Shown here one piece after another: positions 1 to 5,466 of a stretch of 5,466 nucleotides of DNA. Numbering within the stretch: the stretch's first letter is position 1; the number at the start of each line of letters is the position of its first letter. The notes beneath the pieces were generated by a model. That model did not search any database. It saw nothing but the letters and a program-made list of their open reading frames with translations, and was not told where the DNA came from. The translations under genes and the position numbers were made by a program. This DNA comes from Comamonadaceae bacterium (lineage in GTDB: Bacteria > Pseudomonadota > Gammaproteobacteria > Burkholderiales > Burkholderiaceae_C): NCBI GenBank assembly GCA_024642025.1, contig JAHEBY010000199.1, positions 1 through 5,466 on the forward strand, given 5' to 3'.

Positions 1-401
1 TGGCCGACACCGTAGGCTATGCAGACCCGCGCATGGTGCGTAGCCTTTTCGCGCAGGCCTTTGAAATCGCAGGCGACAAGCTCGCGTGCGGACACTTTCA
101 CGATACACGGGGACTGGGCATTGCCAATGTCATGGCGGCGCTGGACAGCGGCGTGAGCCGTTTCGACGCATGCCTGGCCGGAATTGGCGGTTGCCCGCAT
201 GCGCCGGGTGCCAGCGGTAACGTGACCACCGAAGACTTGGCCTATGTGTTTGCCAGCATGGGCATTGAAACGGGGCTGGATATCGGCGCCCTGCTTGCCC
301 TGCGTGCCAGGCTCGCGCGTTGGCTTGAAGGGGAAACGCTGCACGGCACGCTGTGGCGCGCCGGCTTACCTAAAACCATGGTTAATGACGCGCTGGCCTG
401 A
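1..401 (+). CDS. HMG-CoA lyase-family protein, C-terminal part (5' end outside window)
   Basis: Family members cleave 3-hydroxy-3-methylglutaryl-CoA, or a related beta-hydroxyacyl-CoA, to acetyl-CoA and a keto acid in the cytoplasm. The reading frame is open from the left edge, first full codon at base 3, and 132 residues are visible. They begin with ADTVGYADP, the strand before the metal site. HFHDTRG (visible residues 31-37) carries the two metal-ligand histidines, H31 and H33. GIGGCPHAPGASGN (60-73) holds the catalytic loop cysteine C64 and the metal-ligand asparagine N73. TTEDLAYVFASMGI follows, as in the family, and the C-terminus is a normal length. The N-terminal half of the TIM barrel, with the catalytic Arg-Asp pair, lies outside the window. 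Classical enzymes such as the human one read GGCPYA and HDTYG, so PHA and DTRG suggest a paralogous subfamily whose substrate may differ. The next gene, a CoA-transferase, starts 9 bases after the stop, so it probably supplies the CoA-ester substrate. Confidence 0.9.
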   Translation, partial: ADTVGYADPRMVRSLFAQAFEIAGDKLACGHFHDTRGLGIANVMAALDSGVSRFDACLAGIGGCPHAPGASGNVTTEDLAYVFASMGIETGLDIGALLALRARLARWLEGETLHGTLWRAGLPKTMVNDALA

Positions 402-410
402 GCCAGCTGG

Positions 411-1631
411 ATGGTGCAACGAGTGAATCAGGTTTCAGCTAAAGCAACGCCATTGCCACTTGAAGGCCTGCGGGTGGTGGAGTTCACCCACATGGTGATG
501 GGCCCGACCTGCGGCATGGTGCTGGCTGACATGGGGGCCGAAGTCATCAAGGTCGAGCCCATCGACGGCGATCGCACGCGCCATCTGCTCGGTGCGGGCG
601 CGGGGTTTTTCCCCATGTTCAACCGCAACAAGAAGAGCATTGCCATCGATCTGCACAAACCAGAGGGTGCGGCAGTCGCTCGCAAGCTCGCGGCCAGCGC
701 CGACGTGGTGGCCGAGAACTTTAAACCCGGCACCATGAAGAAATATGGCCTGGATTACCCCTCTCTTTCTGCGGTAAATGAGCGCCTGATTTACGTCAGC
801 CACAAGGGCTTCCTGCCCGGGCCCTACGAACATCGTGTGGCGCTGGACGAAGTGGTGCAGATGATGGGTGGTCTGGCCTACATGACCGGGCGCCCGGGTG
901 ATCCGCTGCGTGCGGGTACCAGCGTGAACGACATCATGGGTGGCATGTTTGGCGCCATTGGTGCGCTGGGTGCCTTGATCCAGCGCGGCATCACCGGCAA
1001 AGGGCAGGAGGTTCAATCGGCACTGTTCGAGAACAATGTCTTCCTGGTCGGCCAGCACATGCTGCAATACGCCATCACCGGCAAGGCAGCCGCGCCCATG
1101 CCCGACCGGATTTCGGCGTGGGCCGTGTACGACGTGTTTACCGTAAAGGACGGCGAGCAGATCTTTCTGGCGGCCGTCAGCGACGCTCAGTGGGCCACAT
1201 TTTGTGATGCGCTTGGCTTCGCCGATCTCAAGGCTGACCCGCGCTTCGCCAACAACAACCTGCGCGTGCAATGCCGTCCCGCCCTCATGCCCGTCTTGCG
1301 CGAGCGTCTGGCGAGACACAGTGCCGCAGAATTGTCCTCTTTGTTTGAGCGGGTCGGCCTGCCTTTCGCGCCCATCCGCCGGCCGGAAGAGTTGTTTGAT
1401 GACGAACATCTCAATGCTACTGGGGGCCTGGCCGACATTACTTTGCCGGATGGCGCCCGCGCGGGCGAAACCACGCAAACCACGCTCTTCCCGTTCACTA
1501 TGGGTGGCGAACGGCTCGGCGTGCGGTTGCAGCCACCCAGGCAAGGGCAACACACGTCAGAGTTGCTGCGCGAACTGGGCTATGGCGACAATGAGGTTCA
1601 AGCCTTGCGAGTCGCACATGCAGTGGCTTGA
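411..1631 (+). CDS. Class III CoA-transferase, CaiB/BaiF family
   Basis: This family moves CoA between carboxylic acids, for example from succinyl-CoA to an incoming acid, through an aspartyl-CoA thioester intermediate. The 406-residue length is normal for the family. Near the N-terminus, LEGLRVVEF is followed by GPTCGMVLADMGAEVIKVEP (31-50) and GDRTR, the typical CoA-binding start. NRNKKSIAIDL (71-81) is also a family motif. The likely catalytic aspartate is D174 in VNDIMGG, followed by the hallmark GALIQRGITGKGQEV (187-201). The C-terminus carries PPRQGQHTSELLRELGY (375-391). The ATG lies 9 bases after the lyase stop with only a weak Shine-Dalgarno match, so translation is probably coupled. 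GTG codons at 414 and 423 are alternative starts and would remove one or four residues. Class III enzymes differ greatly in acid choice, so the substrate is not readable. The lyase upstream makes a hydroxy-dicarboxylate such as 3-hydroxy-3-methylglutarate a reasonable guess. Confidence 0.92.
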   Translation: MVQRVNQVSAKATPLPLEGLRVVEFTHMVMGPTCGMVLADMGAEVIKVEPIDGDRTRHLLGAGAGFFPMFNRNKKSIAIDLHKPEGAAVARKLAASADVVAENFKPGTMKKYGLDYPSLSAVNERLIYVSHKGFLPGPYEHRVALDEVVQMMGGLAYMTGRPGDPLRAGTSVNDIMGGMFGAIGALGALIQRGITGKGQEVQSALFENNVFLVGQHMLQYAITGKAAAPMPDRISAWAVYDVFTVKDGEQIFLAAVSDAQWATFCDALGFADLKADPRFANNNLRVQCRPALMPVLRERLARHSAAELSSLFERVGLPFAPIRRPEELFDDEHLNATGGLADITLPDGARAGETTQTTLFPFTMGGERLGVRLQPPRQGQHTSELLRELGYGDNEVQALRVAHAVA

Positions 1632-1646
1632 ATGATTTTTATAACG

Positions 1647-1652
1647 AAGGAG
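1647..1652 (+). promoter_or_regulatory. Strong ribosome binding site of dctP
   Basis: AAGGAG, within GAAGGAGA, lies 9 bases before the ATG at 1662. It is the best Shine-Dalgarno match in the operon and decides the dctP start. An in-frame ATG at 1632, directly after the preceding stop, has no such site and would place ten extra residues before the signal peptide. Confidence 0.85.
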
Positions 1653-1661
1653 ACAGACACC

Positions 1662-2666
1662 ATGACATCAACAGGATTCAAATTCACCCGTCGCTATGTA
1701 TTTATCGCCGCAGCCATGCTCGGATTTGGCGCGAGTGCCAGCGCGGCCGACTTCACCATGCGGCTGAGCCACCAGTTCCCGCCCGCACACCACTCGGCCA
1801 AGAACATGGAACAGTTCGCCGCCGACGTCAAAGCAGCCACGGGCGGCAAGGTGGAGGTGCAGATTTTCGGCTCTGCCCAACTGTTCAAGCCCAACCAGAA
1901 CCACTCGGCGGTTGCCACCGGCAAGGTCGAGGCGGCGGCCATTGTGGGTTTCACGCTGGGTGGCACGATTCCCGAGCTGAACGTAACGCTGATTCCCTAC
2001 TATGTGACCAGCCTGGACAAGATGAAGAAGTTCCCGGGCTCGGAGCCCGCGAAGATGCTGGACGCCAAGCTGCTGGAGAAGGGCTTGAAGAATATCGGCT
2101 GGATGGTTGATGCCAGCGACGGGATTTTTACCTCGGCCAAGAAACCCCTGGTCAAACCCGATGACTTCAAGGGCCAGAAGATTCGAGGCCTGTCCAAGTT
2201 GTTTGACGAAGGCCTCGTGGCCATGGGGGCTGCGCCTTCTGCCATGCCGGGCTCCGAGGTTTATCAGGCGCTGCAAACCGGCGTGATTGACGCCGGGTTT
2301 ACCGGCGTAGCGGCCGCCTATGAGCGCAAGTTTTACGAAGTGCAGAAGTTTGGCGTGGCGTCCAACATCATCCTGGCGCACGACATCTTGGTGGTCAACC
2401 CTGAGTGGTGGGGCAAGCTGCCAGCCGACTTGCGGCAGGCCATAGAGGGCGCATCGCGCAAGGCCGAGGTGCGCTCGCTCCCGGCCACGGCCGACATTCC
2501 GGCCGAAGACGTCAAAAACCTGCGTGACAAAGGTATGGAGGTGACCGTGCTCACGCCCGCGCAGGAAAAGACAATGTCCGATGCCATGCAGCCGGCCGTG
2601 TTGAAGGCGTTTATGGCGTCAAGCCCGGACGCGCCAAAACTGATCGAACTGATCAACAAGCTCTAG
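1662..2666 (+). CDS. dctP: TRAP transporter substrate-binding protein, DctP family
   Basis: This is the periplasmic receptor that captures a carboxylate and hands it to the membrane subunits encoded just downstream. The start at 1662 gives 334 residues, normal for the family. The signal peptide has a basic stretch (KFTRR, 7-11), a hydrophobic core (about 12-22) and an AxA-type cleavage site after ASA (26-28). The mature protein begins ADFTMRLSHQFPP. Family motifs include FKGQKIRG (169-176), whose R175 matches the conserved arginine that pairs with the substrate carboxylate, EVYQALQTGVIDAG (199-212), and VVNPEWWGKLPADLRQAI (244-261). The position that in SiaP holds a second pocket arginine appears, by eye, to be glycine (G154 in SDGIFTS), so the pocket may bind a different acid. 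TRRYVF (9-14) loosely matches a twin-arginine motif, so export by Tat rather than Sec is possible. The ligand is unknown; linkage to the lyase and transferase suggests a hydroxy-dicarboxylate. Confidence 0.92.
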   Translation: MTSTGFKFTRRYVFIAAAMLGFGASASAADFTMRLSHQFPPAHHSAKNMEQFAADVKAATGGKVEVQIFGSAQLFKPNQNHSAVATGKVEAAAIVGFTLGGTIPELNVTLIPYYVTSLDKMKKFPGSEPAKMLDAKLLEKGLKNIGWMVDASDGIFTSAKKPLVKPDDFKGQKIRGLSKLFDEGLVAMGAAPSAMPGSEVYQALQTGVIDAGFTGVAAAYERKFYEVQKFGVASNIILAHDILVVNPEWWGKLPADLRQAIEGASRKAEVRSLPATADIPAEDVKNLRDKGMEVTVLTPAQEKTMSDAMQPAVLKAFMASSPDAPKLIELINKL

Positions 2667-2670
2667 GCTT

Positions 2671-3243
2671 GTGAGCCCGACCCCTTCGCTTGCCGGCGGC
2701 GAGCCACGGCTGCTGCGCGCGCTGTCGCGCCTGAACCGCGCGCTATGCGACGGCGCTGCGGCGCTGGCATCAATTGCATTGCTGGTGTCGCTGGCATTGA
2801 TTGGGTGGGCCGTTTCCATGCGTTACATCATCAACCGCCCGCCGGTCTGGACGGACGACGCGGTCGGCTTTTTGCTGGTGGCCATCGTGATGCTGGCGGC
2901 GGCGCAGGTATTGCAACGGCATGAACACATCAGCGTGGACATCTTTACTGAGCGCTTGAGCGGGCGCTGGGCCAGCGCAGCCAGAGGGTGGGGAGCGCTG
3001 GCCGCGCTGGTTGTGTCGGTCATCCTGGTTGTCAATGGCTGGGAGACGGCCATGCAGTCTCGCCAGTTTGGCATCATGACCGAGGGCCGCCTTGAGCTGC
3101 CCGTCTGGTGGCTGATGCTGTTCATGCCGCTGGGTGGTTCCCTGATGACGCTGGTGTCCATCGAATCGCTGTGGCGGCTGGCGCTGGGGCTTCCGTCGCC
3201 GGTGGCGGCCCATCCGCACGGCCAGCACGGGAGCGACGAATGA
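2671..3243 (+). CDS. dctQ: TRAP transporter small membrane subunit, DctQ family
   Basis: DctQ is the four-helix inner-membrane subunit that pairs with DctM and helps dock the binding protein. The 190-residue length fits the family. Hydrophobic segments lie at about residues 28-50, 62-82, 106-124 and 144-168. The family pattern is visible in RYIINRPPVWTDDAVGF (51-67), where DD takes the place of the usual acidic pair, and in LQRHEHISVDIF (81-92). LELPVWWLMLFMPLGG (141-156) matches the usual motif leading into the last helix. The start is GTG, 4 bases after the dctP stop, with only a poor ribosome binding site, so expression probably relies on coupling to dctP translation. No other good start codon occurs before the first helix. 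The gene ends by overlapping dctM in ATGA. The family assignment is secure; the transported compound is not known. Confidence 0.9.
   Translation: MSPTPSLAGGEPRLLRALSRLNRALCDGAAALASIALLVSLALIGWAVSMRYIINRPPVWTDDAVGFLLVAIVMLAAAQVLQRHEHISVDIFTERLSGRWASAARGWGALAALVVSVILVVNGWETAMQSRQFGIMTEGRLELPVWWLMLFMPLGGSLMTLVSIESLWRLALGLPSPVAAHPHGQHGSDE
3229..3233 (+). promoter_or_regulatory. Ribosome binding site of dctM
   Basis: GGGAG lies 6 bases before the ATG at 3240, inside the last codons of dctQ. It supports the 3240 start over in-frame upstream codons that would run back to 3108 inside dctQ and give a non-hydrophobic N-terminal tail. Confidence 0.75.
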
Positions 3244-4523
3244 CGATCGCCCTCATTCTGGTCAGCCTCGTGGCGCTGTTGTTCACGGGTGTACCGATTT
3301 TTGCCGGCCTCTCGATATTTGGCGGATTGATGCTGATCGGGCAGGGTGGCCTGGCGTCAGTAACCGAGGTGGTTTTTGGCGAGCTGAATCGCTACCTGCT
3401 GGTGGCCATTCCGCTCTTTGCGTTCATGGCGCACGTGATGATTCGCGGCAAGATTGTGGACGACCTCTACAACACAGCCTATACCCTCACACGCCATTTG
3501 CCTGGCGGGCTGGGCATTGCAACGGTTTTGGCTTGCACCATCTTTGCAGCCATTTCTGGGTCCAGCGTGGCTACCGCGTTGACGATCGGTGCCGTAGCCA
3601 TTCCGCAAATGCTGCGCTTTGGCTATCCGCCGCGCATGGCCTATGGTCTGGTGGCGGCAGGCGGCACATTGGGCATTCTCATTCCCCCCTCGGGGCCGAT
3701 GGTGCTGTATGGCGTCACGACCGATACGTCGATCGGCGGCCTGTTCATGGCGGGTGTGGTGCCGGGCCTTTTGATGGCGGGCATCTTTATCGGGTGGGCG
3801 ATGTTGTCGGTTGCGCTCTGGCACAAGCACATCAGGCGCGAGCCCCGTGCCGGGTGGCGCGAGTCGCTCAAGGCGATTCGGCAATCGCTATGGGCCATCT
3901 CCTTGCCCGTATTTGTGTTGGGCGGGATGTACGCCGGCGTGTTTACGGCTACTGAGGCTGCGGCTGCCGGTGCACTGCTGGCGCTGGCAGTGGCGGCATT
4001 TGTGTACCGCAACATTGGGCTTCGGGACATCTGGCATTCGGCGCAGGACGCCAGCCGCACCTCGGCCATGCTGTTCATGATTCTGGCGGGTGCGTCGGTC
4101 TTTGGGCATGTGCTGACCAAAATGCGCATTCCACAGCAGATCGTGGAAATGGTCGTCGCCGCTGATGTGGGCGTGACGGGCTTCCTGATCGCCATGATGG
4201 TGCTGATTTTCTTGCTCGGCATGTTTCTGGAGTCGATCGCGATCATCCTGATCACATCGCCCGTGATCCTGCCCGTCATGCACCACCTGCACATCAATCC
4301 GATCTGGTATGGAATTTTGCTGACGATCAACCTTGAGCTGGCCCAGATTACGCCCCCTGTAGGCATGAACCTGTTCACCATCAAGGCCATCACCAAGGCG
4401 CCAATGGGCGACATCATTCGCGGCTCGGCGCCCTATGTGGCGCTGATGATTCTGGCCATGGCGCTGGTGATGATGTTCCCGGAGCTGGCTCTTTGGTTAC
4501 CGGGCACCATGACCAACCGGTAG
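3240..4523 (+). CDS. dctM: TRAP transporter large membrane subunit, DctM family
   Basis: DctM is the channel-forming subunit of the TRAP system, moving the acid into the cytoplasm with a sodium gradient. The start at 3240 gives 427 residues, the usual length. The protein is hydrophobic throughout and begins with the typical TGVPIFAGLSIFGG (16-29). Family motifs occur in order: AISGSSVATALTIGAVAIPQM (104-124, first helical hairpin), GGTLGILIPPSGPMVLYG (141-158), GVFTATEAAAAG (233-244), and LLGMFLESIAIILITSPVIL (325-344) leading to the second half. LAQITPPVGMNLFTIKAI (367-384) is the second hairpin. The SGSSVA and TPPVGMN loops match the sodium- and substrate-site regions known from HiSiaQM. 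The first codon shares ATGA with the dctQ stop, so the two subunits are translationally coupled. This is the last gene of the operon. It is intact, with no frameshift or missing motif seen. Confidence 0.94.
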   Translation: MTIALILVSLVALLFTGVPIFAGLSIFGGLMLIGQGGLASVTEVVFGELNRYLLVAIPLFAFMAHVMIRGKIVDDLYNTAYTLTRHLPGGLGIATVLACTIFAAISGSSVATALTIGAVAIPQMLRFGYPPRMAYGLVAAGGTLGILIPPSGPMVLYGVTTDTSIGGLFMAGVVPGLLMAGIFIGWAMLSVALWHKHIRREPRAGWRESLKAIRQSLWAISLPVFVLGGMYAGVFTATEAAAAGALLALAVAAFVYRNIGLRDIWHSAQDASRTSAMLFMILAGASVFGHVLTKMRIPQQIVEMVVAADVGVTGFLIAMMVLIFLLGMFLESIAIILITSPVILPVMHHLHINPIWYGILLTINLELAQITPPVGMNLFTIKAITKAPMGDIIRGSAPYVALMILAMALVMMFPELALWLPGTMTNR

Positions 4524-4555
4524 TGCTGCGCTTTTGACCTGTGTCGACCGTTATC

Positions 4556-4626
4556 GATTCAAATTGCTACTAAAATAGTAGCTAATAAAGTAATGGACAT
4601 GGGGGCTAGAGGCCTATTTCATGCAT
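4556..4626. repeat. Intergenic palindromic repeat, Comamonadaceae-type (candidate)
   Basis: This AT-richer stretch sits between the convergent dctM and dioxygenase genes and differs in composition from the GC-rich coding DNA around it. It contains an inverted repeat (GCTACTA, AAA, TAGTAGC) preceded by TTCAAATT, then a second block, GGGGGCTAGAGGCCTATTTC. From memory, elements of this layout (a GCTA..TAGC hairpin followed by a GCTAGAGGCC block) recur between genes in Acidovorax, Polaromonas and relatives. That resemblance is recalled, not searched, and only one copy is visible here. The exact ends are uncertain. The right end overlaps the stop codon of the minus-strand gene. No transposase is present, so if mobile it would be a non-autonomous element. 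Confidence 0.6.
4566..4582. terminator. Hairpin at convergent gene ends, possible bidirectional terminator
   Basis: This is a perfect 7-bp stem (GCTACTA with TAGTAGC) around an AAA loop, 42 bases after the dctM stop and 36 bases past the stop of the minus-strand gene. It is the only strong hairpin in the intergenic space, so it could mark both transcript ends. Neither side has a run of T residues and the stem is AT-rich, so it does not meet the standard for an intrinsic terminator. It may only be part of the repeat. Confidence 0.35.
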
Positions 4627-5466
4627 ATTTCTTGTCTGCCTGCACTTTTAGAGCCTCATTGAATCGGGCGCTCGTCCATTGCTCGCCAAGCGCGCGTTTC
4701 ATCAACGCCTGCTGGCTCTCGGGGGCCAAACCCCCCAGCGGCGGATCGCGGTCCAGGTTGGTGGGAAACGCATAGCCTTCGGCGCAGGCGGCGATGGCGT
4801 AGTTCGTCTGTTCGTCCGTCAGGCTGCCCTGCAGCTGCATGGACTGCAAAACGGGATACAGCGCCTGCGACATGCGCACCCGGTCCACCGATTCCATGCA
4901 GCGCCCAAAGGCTGATGACACCTGAAGCAGGTTGGCCATGCGGCGAATGTCGGTGGATCGGTTGTGCCCGGCTGCGTGCATCAAGGCGGGGTTGAAGAAG
5001 ATGCCGTCGCCCTTGTTCAGCGGCAGCTGCACATGGTTCGCGTCGAAGAACGCCTGAAAGTCCGGATGCCCCGCCACCAGATAACCCGGCAGGTATTTGT
5101 GTGAATGCGGCAGATACAGCGTGGGGCCGCTTTGCAGCGGCATGTCCATTTGCGCCACTGCGCCCTGCAGCGTGAGCAGGGGCGACAGCCGGTGCACATG
5201 CGCGGGAAAGCGCGCGGCGCTGGCACCGGTGTAAAAACCCAGATGGTAATCACGGTGCGCCATCTGAGCCTCGCCGCCGGGGTTGACGCAATTCACCTGC
5301 GAGGTGATCTGATACGCCGGGCCCAGCCAGGCCTCGCACGCCATGGCCAGCATCCCGTTGCCGTAGTAAGTGGCAAACAGCTGCGGCTCGCTCACGCAGA
5401 GCTTCTCCAATGCGTTCCAAACGCGGTCGTTGGCGCCGGGCTTGGCAAAGTGGTCTGCGCCACTGC
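4619..5466 (-). CDS. Phytanoyl-CoA dioxygenase (PhyH)-family oxygenase, C-terminal part (5' end outside window)
   Basis: Family members are Fe(II)/2-oxoglutarate oxygenases that hydroxylate small molecules or acyl derivatives. The frame is open to the right edge, with 281 residues visible. The iron-binding HxD motif is HRD in QMAHRDYHLGF (codons 5255-5257 for His and 5249-5251 for Asp). The distal histidine lies in FFNPALMHAAGHNRS (codon 4976-4978), and the RR following STDI probably supplies the 2-oxoglutarate arginine. All three metal ligands are therefore present and the enzyme looks functional. LPHSHKY, just after SGPTLY, is also typical. About 110 residues past the core form a C-terminal extension of unknown role. 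A TTG at 5408-5410 could be read as a start, but coding sequence continues upstream (VWNALEK across that point), so it is internal. The gene converges on the TRAP operon and belongs to another transcript. Its substrate cannot be predicted. Confidence 0.85.
   Translation of the reverse strand, partial: SGADHFAKPGANDRVWNALEKLCVSEPQLFATYYGNGMLAMACEAWLGPAYQITSQVNCVNPGGEAQMAHRDYHLGFYTGASAARFPAHVHRLSPLLTLQGAVAQMDMPLQSGPTLYLPHSHKYLPGYLVAGHPDFQAFFDANHVQLPLNKGDGIFFNPALMHAAGHNRSTDIRRMANLLQVSSAFGRCMESVDRVRMSQALYPVLQSMQLQGSLTDEQTNYAIAACAEGYAFPTNLDRDPPLGGLAPESQQALMKRALGEQWTSARFNEALKVQADKKYA

Noticed and set aside
435..1553. Long open frame (372 codons) on the minus strand, antisense to the CoA-transferase
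   Set aside because: The product has no family motifs and is rich in His, Arg and Gln, typical of the mirror frame of a GC-rich gene. The plus strand carries a clear full-length enzyme.
1632..1661. Upstream ATG extension of dctP by ten residues
   Set aside because: No ribosome binding site precedes 1632, whereas AAGGAG at 1647-1652 serves the ATG at 1662, which also gives a normal signal peptide.
1628..2110. Plus-strand 160-codon frame overlapping the start of dctP
   Set aside because: It has no ribosome binding site at its ATG and no hydrophobic or domain features, and it is out of frame with a convincing signal-peptide protein.
1668..2381. Minus-strand open frame of 237 codons across dctP
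   Set aside because: Low-complexity composition and no recognisable domain; it is a shadow of the well-supported dctP.
2641..2655. Small inverted repeat TGATC-GAACT-GATCA at the dctP end
   Set aside because: A 5-bp stem in codons with no T run after it; too weak to call an attenuator between dctP and dctQ.
3108..3239. Upstream extension of dctM by 44 residues
   Set aside because: It would lie wholly inside dctQ in another frame. The ATGA overlap and GGGAG at 3229-3233 support the start at 3240.
3641..4417. Minus-strand 258-codon frame across dctM
   Set aside because: Antisense to highly conserved TRAP motifs; Met/Ser/Ala-rich sequence without domain signatures.
4534..4562. TTGACC as a possible -35 promoter box after dctM
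   Set aside because: There is no -10-like hexamer at suitable spacing and no plus-strand gene downstream.
4593..4915. Short plus-strand open frames opposite the dioxygenase
   Set aside because: They are antisense to a clearly coding minus-strand frame, and no ribosome binding site or domain was seen.

Overview
The window is GC-rich, densely packed proteobacterial DNA. It most likely comes from a betaproteobacterium of the Comamonadaceae (Acidovorax / Polaromonas / Variovorax / Rhodoferax type). The basis is the codon use, the gene content, and an intergenic repeat at 4556-4626 that resembles a palindromic repeat I remember as common in that family. The genus cannot be read from the sequence.

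From 1 to 4523 there is one tightly packed plus-strand operon of five genes: the 3' end of an HMG-CoA lyase-family gene, a class III (CaiB/BaiF) CoA-transferase, and a complete three-gene TRAP transporter (binding protein DctP, small membrane subunit DctQ, large membrane subunit DctM). Gaps are 9, 30 and 4 bases, and the last two genes share an ATGA overlap. The 30-base gap before dctP holds the strongest ribosome binding site in the operon, which suits a binding protein needed in excess over its permease.

The gene order suggests a pathway. A carboxylate is captured in the periplasm, carried in by the TRAP permease, loaded with CoA by the transferase, then split by the lyase into acetyl-CoA (or a related acyl-CoA) and a keto product. 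3-Hydroxy-3-methylglutarate, or a similar branched hydroxy-dicarboxylate, is the simplest substrate guess. This is inference: all five genes are recognisable family members, and nothing in the sequence fixes the substrate.

From 4524 to 4618 lies a short convergent intergenic region containing the palindromic repeat, with a perfect 7-bp stem hairpin. From 4619 to the right edge, on the minus strand, is the 3' part of a phytanoyl-CoA dioxygenase (PhyH)-family Fe(II)/2-oxoglutarate oxygenase that points into the operon and has no obvious link to it. I saw no RNA gene, CRISPR array, insertion sequence or clear new system. The most interesting points are the unassigned catabolic operon and the repeat at the convergent junction.
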